A DNA stretch of 64,000 nucleotides from the NCBI GenBank assembly GCA_002747745.1, contig PDQG01000004.1, positions 101,646 through 165,645 of the forward strand. The letters are read 5' to 3'. Source of the DNA: a bacterium DOLZORAL124_38_8. Its GTDB lineage: Bacteria; Patescibacteriota; Gracilibacteria; UBA4473. The notes under the pieces are model-generated. The model searched no databases, was not told the DNA's origin, and saw only the letters and a list, made by a program, of their open reading frames with translations. Positions 1 through 10,100 of this stretch are shown here, in pieces. The translations under genes were made by a program, and so were the position numbers. The stretch's first letter is position 1; each line of letters begins with the position of its first letter.

Positions 1-2
1 TA

Positions 3-875
3 TTTGAAAACTATCTCTTAAAAAATAGAGACACAAATAATGAAAACACGAACAAACTTTTGATTGACTGGAAAGAGTTCTTACAGAGTCACATCATTGG
101 CATGGCAAGACTATGGTCTGATTTATTAATACATTTAAAAACAGAATCTTGCACCACCTACTTTACCAGCATCCCCATAGAAATTGGAAGGGTGTCTGAT
201 GAAACGAAGCGGAGCGTAAAAGAGGCTATTTCGAAGAAGAATGTTCCTAAAAACTTAAAACAATATTACAAAGAAACCGAAAATAGACTCTATCTTCCTT
301 TTGTTATTGAAGTTGATAGATTCTTAACATTAACAGAATCATTCCAAGATTTTTTGAAAGAAATAATAAATCTTTTGAAGAATGGTCGTCGATTCGAACC
401 ACAAATAGCCAAACGATTTAACGAGAACATCGACCTAATCGTCAGACCAATTCCAACCGAAACAACCGAATCTTGCATTCGAATTAATGGAAAAGAATCA
501 TTTTCTGATTTCAGTTTAAGGGTGGACCTTTCAAAGAAATTTGGCAAAGTTCAATTCGACTTTGGAAGCATTCATATTCCATTTTTAGTTCAATCATTAC
601 TTACCTACACAAACAATTACAAGTCCAAAGAAAACAATTTTGGAACACAAAAGTTTGAAGATAGAGGGTTAATGTTTAGCGTTCTAGCTTCTGTTCTTTC
701 CAATTCTGCCTACAAAGAAAACAAGGCTGTTCTTTCTCAAATGGAAACTCATCATTATACCCCAAAAGGTGAATATGAGTATCACTTTCATAAAATTTGC
801 CAAGAAGTTCTTAAGGTTATTACGCCTGGTTTAAAAGTTTTGGGGTCAATTCCGCTTGATAGATTAAAATCGTAA
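3..875 (+). CDS. Hypothetical protein, 5' end outside the window
   Basis: The frame is open from the first bases of the window through to a TAA, so this is very probably the C-terminal part of a longer protein. The first possible internal start is a TTG at 60, with no promoter evidence. I recognise no family. The visible protein is mixed helix/strand, has no signal peptide or membrane segment, and contains a basic central stretch. Arginine codons are mostly AGA and AGG, unlike the CGA-dominated genes just downstream, which suggests an accessory or transferred gene. Confidence 0.6.
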   Translation, partial: FENYLLKNRDTNNENTNKLLIDWKEFLQSHIIGMARLWSDLLIHLKTESCTTYFTSIPIEIGRVSDETKRSVKEAISKKNVPKNLKQYYKETENRLYLPFVIEVDRFLTLTESFQDFLKEIINLLKNGRRFEPQIAKRFNENIDLIVRPIPTETTESCIRINGKESFSDFSLRVDLSKKFGKVQFDFGSIHIPFLVQSLLTYTNNYKSKENNFGTQKFEDRGLMFSVLASVLSNSAYKENKAVLSQMETHHYTPKGEYEYHFHKICQEVLKVITPGLKVLGSIPLDRLKS

Positions 876-914
876 ATATTTGATTTTTCTACTAAAAAAA
901 ACATATTTAAGAAG

Positions 915-1241
915 ATGAAAATTTCTGAACGGAGTCAAAAATTAGCCCACGTAATCCAATCACAATTGCCCGCCTTGGTCGATAAGTTTACTACGCCAAA
1001 CCAAGTCGGATTTTTGACGGTATCTGCTGTGGAGGTGTCTGGTGATTTAGGGGTGGCCGATATTTTCGTAAATACCATTGGTGGACCAAAAGATTACATT
1101 AAATACCTCGCCAAAATTGCTCCAAAACTACAGCACGAAATTGCCAAAATTGTTCAAACTCGGCGAGTCTGTCGGTTTCGATTTGTCGAAAATCAAGCTC
1201 CAGCATACGTGCGAAAAATCCAAGACAAGTTTGAAGATTAA
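915..1241 (+). CDS. rbfA: Ribosome-binding factor A-like protein
   Basis: RbfA is a small KH-like protein that helps late maturation of the 30S subunit near the 5' domain of 16S rRNA. The 108-residue protein has the family pattern: a short N-terminal helix, then a strand with VSAVEVSGDLGVADIFV (compare the family's 'V.VS.DL..A.V'), a helix LAKIAPKLQHEIAKIV, then RRVCRFRFVEN. It lacks the longer C-terminal tail of many RbfAs. The start follows AAGAAG, not a true Shine-Dalgarno site. Its TAA is 3 nt before the rdgB start, so the two are probably co-transcribed. Confidence 0.8.
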   Translation: MKISERSQKLAHVIQSQLPALVDKFTTPNQVGFLTVSAVEVSGDLGVADIFVNTIGGPKDYIKYLAKIAPKLQHEIAKIVQTRRVCRFRFVENQAPAYVRKIQDKFED

Positions 1242-1244
1242 GAG

Positions 1245-1835
1245 ATGAAAATTTTGATAGCCACTGGAAACGCCGGAAAAAAGAAGATGTTTGATAGTTT
1301 TTTCAAAGCACTCAAAAATTTTGAGTTTGTATCCCTCAAAGATTTTCCAGCCTTTGAAGAACCCGTTGAAAATGGATCTACGTATGCCGAAAACGCCGCA
1401 TTAAAAGCTCGGTATTATGCCCAAAAAACTGGTTTACCAACCATTGCCGAAGATTCTGGACTCGAATTAGAAGCCTTGCCTGACAAATTTGGATTAAAAA
1501 CCAAACGAGAAATTGACGCTCCAGACGATATTGAATGGCTGCGATTATTTTTAGATATGTTGGAAGACGAGCCAAACCGAAACGGAAAATTTGTATCGGC
1601 CATGGCTTTATTTAATCCTGATACCAACGATATATACGAAGTACAAGGAGACGTTCGTGGGGAAATTACCGAATTTCCGGCGGCTCCAATTGAAAAAGGG
1701 GTCCCCATTTCAGCGGTGTTTTTACCTGAAGGCGAATTAGAAGTTTTTTCGGCTATGAGTGCCAAAAAACGAAACGAAGTAAGTCATCGTGGACACGCCA
1801 TGATGGCAATGAAAGAAGTTCTTGAAAATTTGTAA
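1245..1835 (+). CDS. rdgB: Non-canonical purine NTP pyrophosphatase (RdgB/HAM1)
   Basis: Predicted to hydrolyse dITP/XTP to monophosphates and so clean the nucleotide pool. The N-terminal ATGNAGK motif (residues 6-12) is the substrate-binding signature; EDSGLE (about 68-73) carries the catalytic acidic residues; the C-terminal SHRGHA (about 180-185) is the conserved base-recognition motif. At 196 residues it has the usual length. It starts 3 nt after rbfA, so translation is probably coupled. Confidence 0.93.
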   Translation: MKILIATGNAGKKKMFDSFFKALKNFEFVSLKDFPAFEEPVENGSTYAENAALKARYYAQKTGLPTIAEDSGLELEALPDKFGLKTKREIDAPDDIEWLRLFLDMLEDEPNRNGKFVSAMALFNPDTNDIYEVQGDVRGEITEFPAAPIEKGVPISAVFLPEGELEVFSAMSAKKRNEVSHRGHAMMAMKEVLENL

Positions 1836-1900
1836 CCTGCTTAGCCCGTTGGTTTCGCAAAAAACTTGTTTCATATATGTTTTTGGGTACCATAAAATTG

Positions 1901-4213
1901 ATGAAAAATTTTCTACAAGGATTCGTACGATTTTTGAGTCTTATAGCCCTTTTTACAAGTCTCTCAGGATTTGCCTTTTCCGACACGGTATCTCCGTACC
2001 AATCTCAAGTAACGGTTCTAAATAGCGTGGCTCCTGCCGATGGGATAACGCCTATCAAATTCTCAGGTGTGATTCAAAATGCTTTTGGAACCCCTTTATC
2101 CAATGTGCCTATCAAAATAGTTCCTTCCAAAAAAGAAGTCCAAGTATCAGCGAGCCAACATACAAATTCGCAAGGACAATTCAGTGGAAATTTGACTACT
2201 AATCAATCAAACATTGTCACCTTGAACGTTTTTGCCAACGAAGTTGAATTGTTTGATGCCCCAGAAGTCGTATTTTCTCTTCCCAAAACCGCTCCTGGAA
2301 ATTCTATTGGAGCCTCTGGCGGAATAGCTTCGTTCTTAAAAGCACAACTCTTTGACGACACACCAGAAGAAAAAGGGAACACTTCGCACTTTTCTATCAA
2401 CAGCGTAAAAAATACCGCCCAAATATCAGAAAAATTGTCGGTAACTGTTACCGCAAAAGATGCCAATGGAAGCGTTGATCCTGAATACCGAGGAACCATT
2501 CGTTTCTCCGTTCCAACTGACCCCAATGCCAGCTTGCCCGCCGATTATACTTTCACCAAAGAAGATCAAGGGGTTCATATTTTTCATTTAGCCCTATCAT
2601 TCAACACCCCAGGAGAACACGAATTAGCCGTACAAGACTTAGATGATGTACGAATTGCGGGAAATTTTGTGGTAAAAATTGAAAAAAATGAAGCTGACCC
2701 CGTCGTTCCAACAGGACCCAAAGGAATCACGATTACCGTTCCTAAAAATGGAGCCATTTTGAGTTCGCCACGAGTAAACATTTTTGGAACCGCAACGGGT
2801 TGTAGCGTGCTTACGATAAAAGACGGCGCGAAAGAAATCGGAACCAATATTCCCACCAGTCCAACCGGAGAATATACTTTCCAAACCCCAGGACTAAGCC
2901 ATGGAGAACATCATTTTACGGCTCTCTGTACTGATGAACCAACGTTAGTTTCGCCCCCTGTGGCCATCCAAATAGACCGCGAAGGACCAAGTGTTATGAA
3001 GGTAACGCTCAGTCCGAATCCAGTAGTGGCAGGAAAAGAAGTGAACATTGTGGTTGGATCTGATGAAGAAATTTCAAACGCGAAGTTTGTGATTAATAAT
3101 GAAGAAGTTCTCTTGTCTCGCATTGATAGCAAATCATTTGCTGGTACACTCATGATTCCTGACATGGGAGATTATGCTTATTCGGCTTCAATTTTTGATA
3201 CGTTAGGAAACGAAAAACATGAGGCTCACGCAGGAGTTTTGAGAGTTTCGGGCGAAGAAGTTTTCTTAGACACAGCTTTAAGTCAAAATCATGTTAGCGA
3301 AGGAACCAAAGTACAAATAACCGCTACTGCCAAAATTCCTTTGGCAGAAGTTCACATGAAAATGAATGATTTAGCGATTCCTATGACCAAAAAAACCGAT
3401 TTTGAATTTGTGGGAACCGTTATTGCCCCAGCCCAAGGAACCTATCCATTTATCGCTTCAGGAATTTCTGAAGCCGATGGCACAAAAATCCTCCCAAGAG
3501 CGGAAATGGCTTTGGTGGTCGTAGATAAAAATTGTAAAATTTCTGAATTTCCAAACGAAATTCTTCCGGGGCAAATGGTTCAATTTAAAGGAAATTGTAA
3601 AAAGAAAATACACTCTATTACCGCTCAATTAAATAACGATAACGCCCCATTAGAAACCAAAAAAATTGATAACAATTCATTCTCAGGACAATTTGTTGCG
3701 GCTGACACTCCTGGGAAAAATACCATGAATATTAAAGCCGTCTTCGAAGACGGTTCAACCGAAGAAGTAACACATTCATTTGATGTATCTGAAGCACTTC
3801 AAAATGCCGCCCCTACTTCAATTCAAAACTTACAAGCCAAACCCGGAAACCAAAAAGTTACTCTGTTTTGGACCCCAGCCAAAGATGATCAGGGCGTAAA
3901 AAACTATAAAATTAATTATAATGTGTGTGGACAACCACTAACAAAACTTAACATCACCCCCGATGATCGGACACAATGGTATGTTGACGGACTCACCAAC
4001 CACGTCAAATACTGTTTTACGGTTACACCAATCGATATTAAGGAACTAGAAGGTCCAGCCAGTAATGAAGCCGAAGCCACTCCGGCTGGAACGAAAAACA
4101 CCGTTAAACAAGCCCCTAAATCTGGTGGAGTAGATAGCGCGTGGGTAAATGGACTCATTGTGTTTGTGATTGGTCTTGGGTTCTTGTTTATAAAACGCCG
4201 AAGAGAAAGTTAG
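1901..4213 (+). CDS. Secreted multi-domain Ig-like/fibronectin III surface protein
   Basis: The likely start is the ATG at 1901, which begins a signal peptide (MKNFLQGFVRFLSLIALF, then small residues before SDTVSPYQ); an in-frame ATG at 1877 would only add 8 residues. The mature protein is a string of beta-sandwich domains. The first resembles invasin/bacterial Ig-like domains ('PADGITPIKFSGVIQNAFGTPLSNVPI'), followed by further Ig-like units and a fibronectin type III domain near the C-terminus (from about 'APTSIQNLQAKPGNQKVTLFWTPAKDDQGVKNY'). It ends in one membrane helix and RRRES. It is probably an exposed adhesive or structural protein held in the membrane by its C-terminus. The ligand cannot be inferred. 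Confidence 0.75.
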   Translation: MKNFLQGFVRFLSLIALFTSLSGFAFSDTVSPYQSQVTVLNSVAPADGITPIKFSGVIQNAFGTPLSNVPIKIVPSKKEVQVSASQHTNSQGQFSGNLTTNQSNIVTLNVFANEVELFDAPEVVFSLPKTAPGNSIGASGGIASFLKAQLFDDTPEEKGNTSHFSINSVKNTAQISEKLSVTVTAKDANGSVDPEYRGTIRFSVPTDPNASLPADYTFTKEDQGVHIFHLALSFNTPGEHELAVQDLDDVRIAGNFVVKIEKNEADPVVPTGPKGITITVPKNGAILSSPRVNIFGTATGCSVLTIKDGAKEIGTNIPTSPTGEYTFQTPGLSHGEHHFTALCTDEPTLVSPPVAIQIDREGPSVMKVTLSPNPVVAGKEVNIVVGSDEEISNAKFVINNEEVLLSRIDSKSFAGTLMIPDMGDYAYSASIFDTLGNEKHEAHAGVLRVSGEEVFLDTALSQNHVSEGTKVQITATAKIPLAEVHMKMNDLAIPMTKKTDFEFVGTVIAPAQGTYPFIASGISEADGTKILPRAEMALVVVDKNCKISEFPNEILPGQMVQFKGNCKKKIHSITAQLNNDNAPLETKKIDNNSFSGQFVAADTPGKNTMNIKAVFEDGSTEEVTHSFDVSEALQNAAPTSIQNLQAKPGNQKVTLFWTPAKDDQGVKNYKINYNVCGQPLTKLNITPDDRTQWYVDGLTNHVKYCFTVTPIDIKELEGPASNEAEATPAGTKNTVKQAPKSGGVDSAWVNGLIVFVIGLGFLFIKRRRES

Positions 4214-4240
4214 TATAAAGAACTAAAACTCTAAAAATAA

Positions 4241-4266
4241 AAAAGTCCTTACCGGACTTTTTTTTA
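4241..4266. terminator. Bidirectional intrinsic terminator between the surface protein and ruvC
   Basis: AAAAGTCC and GGACTTTT form a hairpin with loop TTACC. An A-run lies on one side and a T-run on the other, so it can serve both converging genes. Confidence 0.85.
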
Positions 4267-4740
4267 TAAAAACTTGGTCGCTTGTATCCCCCATAAAGCT
4301 GCGGCAATCGCGTCGGCCGCATCATCAATTTGTGGAGAGTTAGGGAGATTAAACTGTTTTTGGGCCATACGTTTCATGTCAGCTTTGCTGGCTTTTCCGT
4401 GGCCAGTAAACGATTGTTTTAATTCAACTGGTTTGGGTTCGACAATTTGGCACCCATATTTATGGGCAGCGAGTAAAATTACCCCACGAGCCTGTGCCAC
4501 TTGGATGCCAGTGGTTATATTTTGGACAAAAAATAAATCTTCCACCGATAATACGTCTGGATTTTCTGCTTTTAAAATAGATTGAATGTCCGCTTCTAAT
4601 TCGGCTAATCGTTCGTTAAAACTTGTTTTGGGGTCGGTTACAATCGTACCAAACCGAATTAATCGTTCGTGTTGGTCGTTAGACTCTACTACAGCGTATC
4701 CACACCGTCCAAACCCTGGGTCTATGCCTAAAATTTTCAT
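4264..4740 (-). CDS. ruvC: Holliday junction resolvase RuvC
   Basis: RuvC cleaves Holliday junctions after RuvAB branch migration. The RNase H-fold acidic residues are visible: D7 in GIDPG, E67 in SVEDLF, and D139/D140 and D143 in IDDAADA. The 158-residue length is normal. ruvA lies apart at 52.4 kb and ruvB is not in the window. The 3' end overlaps the shared bidirectional terminator. Confidence 0.95.
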   Translation of the reverse strand: MKILGIDPGFGRCGYAVVESNDQHERLIRFGTIVTDPKTSFNERLAELEADIQSILKAENPDVLSVEDLFFVQNITTGIQVAQARGVILLAAHKYGCQIVEPKPVELKQSFTGHGKASKADMKRMAQKQFNLPNSPQIDDAADAIAAALWGIQATKFL

Positions 4741-4863
4741 TCGGTGTTATTTTACTTTAAATTTTATTTTTTCCTACTTTTTAAATTAAGAGCAGAATTG
4801 TAAAAAGCGTTGTCTTATAATTAATTTGCTAATTCCCTACAAAAACAGTATTTTAGCGCTGAT

Positions 4864-6372
4864 ATGAGAAAAGAAATACCAACAGTGGCTATTATTGGTC
4901 GTCCAAATGTCGGAAAATCAACCTTATTTAACCGATTTGTCGGCGAACGACGATCGATTGTATCAGATATTTCTGGTACCACCAGAGACAGCCTGATTGA
5001 TAAAGTAACGCCCAATAAACATACGTATTTTTTAGTTGATACGGCTGGGTTGACGACTTCTGGCGGTGATTCACTAGAAGACGAAATTCAAACCCAAGCA
5101 CAAGTGGCTTCAAAACACGCCGATTTAGTATTATTTTTACTCGATGCGCAAAAAGAACTCACGCAAGATGACTATCAAATTGCAGAAGATTTACGAAAAT
5201 CAGGGCGACCAGTGGTTTTAGTTGCCAATAAATTAGATGATTCTTCTAGTGCCGAAGTCTGGCATTTGATGGAACTCGGGTTAGGAGAACCATTACCCAT
5301 TTCAGCCAAAAATAATTTGGGAATTTGGGAATTGGAAGAAGCTTTGGATACGGCTTTAGATAAATTAGGTTTTGAGCCACCACGAGCATTAACCGAAGAA
5401 GAACGAGCCAAAGAAGAAGCCGATGAAACGATTCGCGTGGCCTTTATTGGACGACCAAATGTCGGAAAATCATCGTTGCTCAATGCTTTGCTTGGCAATA
5501 GCCGAGCCGTAGTATCTGACGTAGCTGGAACTACTCGCGACACCATTGATTCGCATATGTTTTGGAACGAAGAAACCGGCGAAATGGTTGAAATTAACGA
5601 ACAAATAAACGAAGCAAATTACGAAGGCGAAAACTGGAAGAAATTCCAATTTTTGGACACGGCAGGACTACGAAAACCCGGAAAAGTCGAACGAGATTTT
5701 GAGTTTTGGAGTGTAGTGCGAACCTCACGAGCCATTGAACGAGCCGATGTTTGTTGTTTGTTGATAGACGCTTTAGATGGCGTAACACACCAAGATACCG
5801 TGATTTTAGGAAAAGCCATTGAGGCTGGAAAAGGAATTATGGTTTGTGTAAATAAGTTTGATTTGGCACAAGAAAAATCGAAAGCCAAAGAAGAAACCGA
5901 TGAACGAGAACTGGCCGAAGTAAAAATGTGGGATGAACGGTTAGATAAAATTCGAGAAAAATATTTAGGGTACTTAGCACAAAAAATTCGGTTTGCCAAT
6001 TGGGCACCGGTACTGTTCTTCTCGGCAAAAACCACGAAAGGAGTGCAACAAGTGTTTCCAAATGCCGCGGGAATTTTTGCGGAACGAAAAAAACGAATTT
6101 CGACTTCAGAAATGAATCGGTTTGTGCCAGAAATTTTTTATAATCATGTGGCTCCAAGTGTTGGAACCAAAATGGGGAAAATTAAGTTTGCTTCGCAAGT
6201 AGCGACTCGACCACCAAAGTTTGTGTTTCATGTTAATAATAAAGATGCCTTCCACTTTACTTACAAACGCTACCTCGAAAACAAACTCCGAGAAAAATAC
6301 GGATTCCACGGTACGCCAATTTGGGTTGATTTGAGAGATTCAATGGAAAAGTTTAAAGGCAAAAAGAAATAA
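4864..6372 (+). CDS. der: Ribosome-assembly GTPase Der (EngA)
   Basis: A tandem GTPase that acts in 50S assembly. Two G domains each carry GRPNVGKS(S/T) P-loops (about residues 11-20 and 195-204) and DTAGL switch motifs, followed by a C-terminal KH-like domain ending in PIWVDLRDS. At 502 residues it is longer than usual. Extra segments sit in the second G domain, between the G2 and G3 motifs (acidic 'ETGEMVEINEQINEANYEG') and after the NKFD motif ('EKSKAKEETDEREL'). A -10-like TATTTT lies 9 nt before the ATG. Confidence 0.95.
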   Translation: MRKEIPTVAIIGRPNVGKSTLFNRFVGERRSIVSDISGTTRDSLIDKVTPNKHTYFLVDTAGLTTSGGDSLEDEIQTQAQVASKHADLVLFLLDAQKELTQDDYQIAEDLRKSGRPVVLVANKLDDSSSAEVWHLMELGLGEPLPISAKNNLGIWELEEALDTALDKLGFEPPRALTEEERAKEEADETIRVAFIGRPNVGKSSLLNALLGNSRAVVSDVAGTTRDTIDSHMFWNEETGEMVEINEQINEANYEGENWKKFQFLDTAGLRKPGKVERDFEFWSVVRTSRAIERADVCCLLIDALDGVTHQDTVILGKAIEAGKGIMVCVNKFDLAQEKSKAKEETDERELAEVKMWDERLDKIREKYLGYLAQKIRFANWAPVLFFSAKTTKGVQQVFPNAAGIFAERKKRISTSEMNRFVPEIFYNHVAPSVGTKMGKIKFASQVATRPPKFVFHVNNKDAFHFTYKRYLENKLREKYGFHGTPIWVDLRDSMEKFKGKKK

Positions 6373-6373
6373 A

Positions 6374-6402
6374 AAAAAATCCGCCGTTGGCGGATTTTTT
6401 AT
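6374..6402. terminator. Terminator hairpin, copy 1 of a repeated sequence
   Basis: ATCCGCC-GTT-GGCGGAT is flanked by A and T runs directly after the der stop. The same hairpin core recurs at 6719 and 20674. Confidence 0.9.
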
Positions 6403-6718
6403 ATCTAAAAATAATTCCATTAAATATCACTTGAGAACATTTTTCGTATAAAAGATTTGTTTGTTTAATCGTATAAAAATTAAAACTGTTTGAGCGATTA
6501 AAAATTTCAAACTTACACTAAGCGAGTTTTTTAATTTTAGATAAAACAGATAAATCTTTAGAAAAATTTCTCGTGATTGGTTTTTTCGTCTACTTTTTGC
6601 CACCAAAAAATAGACCTCCCATACGTTCAAGGTTTCCGAACCAAGTCTGAGGAATTAAAACTCTTTTATCAAACTCAACTCGATAAACAGAGAACCTAAA
6701 AACCGTTGCCTTTTCGTA
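6403..6718. other. Gene-free stretch between two terminators
   Basis: No credible ORF is present. It contains two copies of CGTATAAAA about 25 nt apart (near 6448 and 6471) and a hairpin GTCTACTTTTT/AAAAAATAGAC (6588-6615). A region follows that could fold into short hairpins such as GGTT-TCCG-AACC. A small RNA is possible, but I could not match tmRNA, RNase P, SRP or 6S RNA signatures. Confidence 0.3.
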
Positions 6719-6745
6719 AAAAAATCCGCCGTTGGCGGATTTTCC
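6719..6745 (-). terminator. Terminator hairpin, copy 2
   Basis: Same ATCCGCC/GGCGGAT hairpin as at 6374. Read on the minus strand it is followed by seven T residues, so it probably ends the 6761-7075 transcript. Confidence 0.85.
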
Positions 6746-6760
6746 TCCAACAATATTAAA

Positions 6761-7075
6761 TTAATTGTGTTTTATATAAGCTGAATCTATTGCCTTTAAC
6801 ACTTTTTCGTGTAGACCATCAAGAGTTTCTACTGTTTTAAAACCAGCAGTAGATAATTTAACCATAGCAGCTAAATTTTCTATCAAATTAGGTGCTCCAC
6901 CTGTATGAGTTTTTTGACCAAAATCGTCAGCTTTATAAATGGCATTCAAAATAATCTCTAAATTGTTCATTTCTTCAATAGATAAATGCTCTGACATATG
7001 GCTTATGTTATCTATAGATTTTTTCAACAAAGATCTTGACTGAATTTCTGCTTCATTTCTTTCGTTATTATCCAT
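6761..7075 (-). CDS. Small hypothetical acidic protein
   Basis: A 104-residue, largely helical protein with no recognised family, signal peptide or membrane segment. It stands alone with a good minus-strand promoter and a strong terminator, so it is probably a real single-gene unit. Both arginine codons seen are AGA, unlike the CGA-using core genes, which suggests an accessory gene. Confidence 0.6.
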   Translation of the reverse strand: MDNNERNEAEIQSRSLLKKSIDNISHMSEHLSIEEMNNLEIILNAIYKADDFGQKTHTGGAPNLIENLAAMVKLSTAGFKTVETLDGLHEKVLKAIDSAYIKHN

Positions 7076-7095
7076 TTATTTTAAGATTAAAAAAT

Positions 7096-7135
7096 AACAC
7101 AAAACAATTCTAAAATATTTTTAAATAAAAGTCAA
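7096..7135 (-). promoter_or_regulatory. Promoter of the small gene at 6761
   Basis: On the minus strand TTGACT, a 17-nt spacer and TAGAAT lie about 30 nt upstream of the ATG. Confidence 0.6.
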
Positions 7136-7139
7136 ATAA

Positions 7140-10100
7140 TTACTTTTTCAAATCAACCTTCTGCAATAATTTCACATCATCACACAAAGTTTCATACCAA
7201 TTAATAGGCAGCGTTTCCATTTTTAGTTTTATAGCCGTGGCTCCAATTACCCATTTTTTATCAGAATTTTTCAGCAATCCAAATAATTGATCGGGCGTAA
7301 ATTGCTCATTCATCCGTAATACCAACTCATACGCTTTGTGCGATACTTTGTTCAATTTTACGGCTTCAATATTAACCGCCCGTAATAATATTTTTAACTG
7401 AATTACCTTACATAAGTTTTCTACTTCTTTTGGAATATGCCCAAAATCTTCTCGTAAATCGGCTTTCAAATGCTTTAACTGTTCTAACGTTTCAGCCCCC
7501 GCTAACTCTTGGTAGGTTCTAATTTTTTCATTAATATTGGGAATATAATTGGCTGGAATATACGCCGATAAAGGAATATCAACCGTCACATTTGTCTCAG
7601 GTTTCATTTCAGTCGAAGTTTCTCCCGATTGCATTTCTTTAATCGTTTTGTTGAGCATTCGCACAAAGTGTGCCACTCCAACCGATTTCATCGCTCCTGA
7701 TTGACTGGCTCCTAAAATTTCTCCTGCCCCACGGATTTCTAAATCTCGCATAGCAATTTGGAACCCACTTCCGAGTTCCGACGCTTCCACAATGGCTCGT
7801 AACCGTTTTTTGGCTTCGAGTTCGAGCCGTCGACCGTGGTACAAAAAGTAGGCATAGGCTTGCGTGCGACTTCGTCCAACTCGACCTCGGAGTTGGTAAA
7901 GTTGTGATAACCCAAATTTTTCGGATTTGTTTACAATGAGCGTATTGGCATTACTCAAATCAATTCCGTTTTCGATAATCGTTGACGCAATCAGCACATT
8001 GGCTTCCCCCGATTTAAACCGACTAATGCGCGCTTCTAATTCTTCGGGTTTTAGTTGTCCGTGAGCCACAATAAATTTTGCTTCTGGAATTAACGCTTGT
8101 AATTGAAACAAAATCGCTTCAATCGAACGCACTTCGTTGTGCAAAAAGTAGACTTGTCCGCCACGTTCCAGTTCGAATAAAATTCGCTCTCGTACTAGAT
8201 TAAAATTGAATTTTCGTACCTCAGTTACCACTGGCAACCGCCCTGGTGGTGGTGTAGTAATAGTCGAAATGTCTTTGAGTTTATTCAAACTCATATTCAA
8301 CGTTCGCGGAATAGGCGTGGCCGTGAGTGTTAAAGTATCTACTCCCGCTCGAATATTTTTTAGTTTTTCTTTTTGCTTCACCCCAAACCGTTGTTCTTCA
8401 TCAACAATAATAATCCCTAAATTTTTAAGTTTAATATCTTTCGATAACAAACGATGCGTTCCAATCACTATATCAATCGAACCTAATTCGAGTCCACGAA
8501 GAATTTTTTTCTGTTCCGCGGCACTCTGAAACCGTGACAATAACGCAATATTTACGCCGTATTCTTTGCCAGCAATTCGTTTCATAAACGATTGATAGTG
8601 TTGTTCGGCCAAAATAGTAATCGGAGCCAAAATAATAGCCTGCATACCGGCCGTAAAGGTTTTAAACGCCGCACGCATAGCAATTTCGGTTTTCCCAAAC
8701 CCTACATCTCCACACACCAAACGATCCATTGGCTGTGGTCGCTCTAAATCACGTTTTACGTCTGCCCATGCATTGGCTTGCCCAGGAGTCAATTCGTACG
8801 GAAAACTTGCACAAAAATCCGCCATCATATCGTCATCCTTGGCAAACGCTTTTCCTTTGGCCATTTCTCGAGCCGCATACAATTTTAACAACTCTTTGGC
8901 GATTTTTTCGGTTTCTTTTTTAATTTTTTCTTGGCTTTTTTGCCAATCAGCCGCTCCTAACTTTGTCAGTCTTGGACAATCTTCCCCAATAAATTTGGTA
9001 ACTTTTTCAGCCGATTCAACCGGCACAAACAATTTATCGTTTTGGGCATATTTCAGTTTTAAATACTCACGAGTTCCACCAAAATCTTTTCCTAAATCGC
9101 GGCGAATAATGCCTTCAAACTCAGCCACTCCATGATCGGTATGAATCACAAAATCTCCACCTTTAAGGCTGTTCATAAGTTCCATATTCATACCAGAAAT
9201 GGCTTTCTTCTGCCGCGAAGACCGATGAAACGAGAAAATTTCTCGATCGGTTAAAAACAGAATTTTCTGATCATTATTCTGAAAACTATGCGGCAAAAAA
9301 TCTTCTTTATCAATTGGCAAAATTTTAATGGTCGACGGCGTTTTATCGTTCAAATCTTCCGTCCACATGGTGGTCGAATCGGCAAAAATGTTTTTGATTT
9401 CTTCCGCTCGCTTGGTCGCAATGACAATATTAAACCCTCGTCGCAACCGTTCTTTCATATCCACCACAAAATCAGGAATGGTATAAAACGGCAACACCGA
9501 AAAGAAATTCAGGTGAAAAAAAGTCTCGTCTTCCTTCGGAAACGAAGTGAATTTAATCGTATAACCATCAATATTGGGGTGCAGTTCTTCGTCCAAATCG
9601 TCTGATAAAACTAAACTTTTTTGTTGATTCAAGTCCAACGCGGTAAAAAATGAAGTCGCACAATTATCTGGAAACTTATTAGGTCGGATGGTTAACGTTG
9701 GCAGCACTTTTCCTTGGGCTTTTTTTTCTGTTTGGTTGTACTCCACAATTTCTTCAATTTCGTCCCCAAACAACTCAATACGCACACATTTCTGGGCCCC
9801 CGCTGGAAACACAAACAAGTGATCTCCAATACGGATAAATTCTCCTGGCACCAGTATTTGCTCAGTAGCAGAAGAATACCCAATTGATTCTAAATATTCG
9901 AAGAACTGAAAAATTTTAATTTTTTCACCGACTTTTATGGTTTGAGATTGTTCTAACAACTGCCCTACATATGGATAATGAGCCGCCGTGGTCGTCACTT
10001 CAAAGTCTTCGAACAAAAATAATGATGGCGTTCTAGTAGCCAATGCTTGTTGAATTTCGTACCATTTACTCGGCGTTATTTGAGCCGGAATTTCGATTAT

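Noticed and set aside
375..410. tRNA T-arm-like GGTTCGAATC on the minus strand
   Set aside because: It lies within a coding frame and no acceptor or anticodon arm can be built around it. I found no tRNA gene in the window.
1822..2025. Short ORF overlapping the start of the surface-protein gene
   Set aside because: Out-of-frame shadow of the signal-peptide region with no coding features.
6403..6718. tmRNA, RNase P RNA, SRP RNA or 6S RNA in the gene-free stretch
   Set aside because: The diagnostic conserved segments of these RNAs could not be found; left as unassigned.
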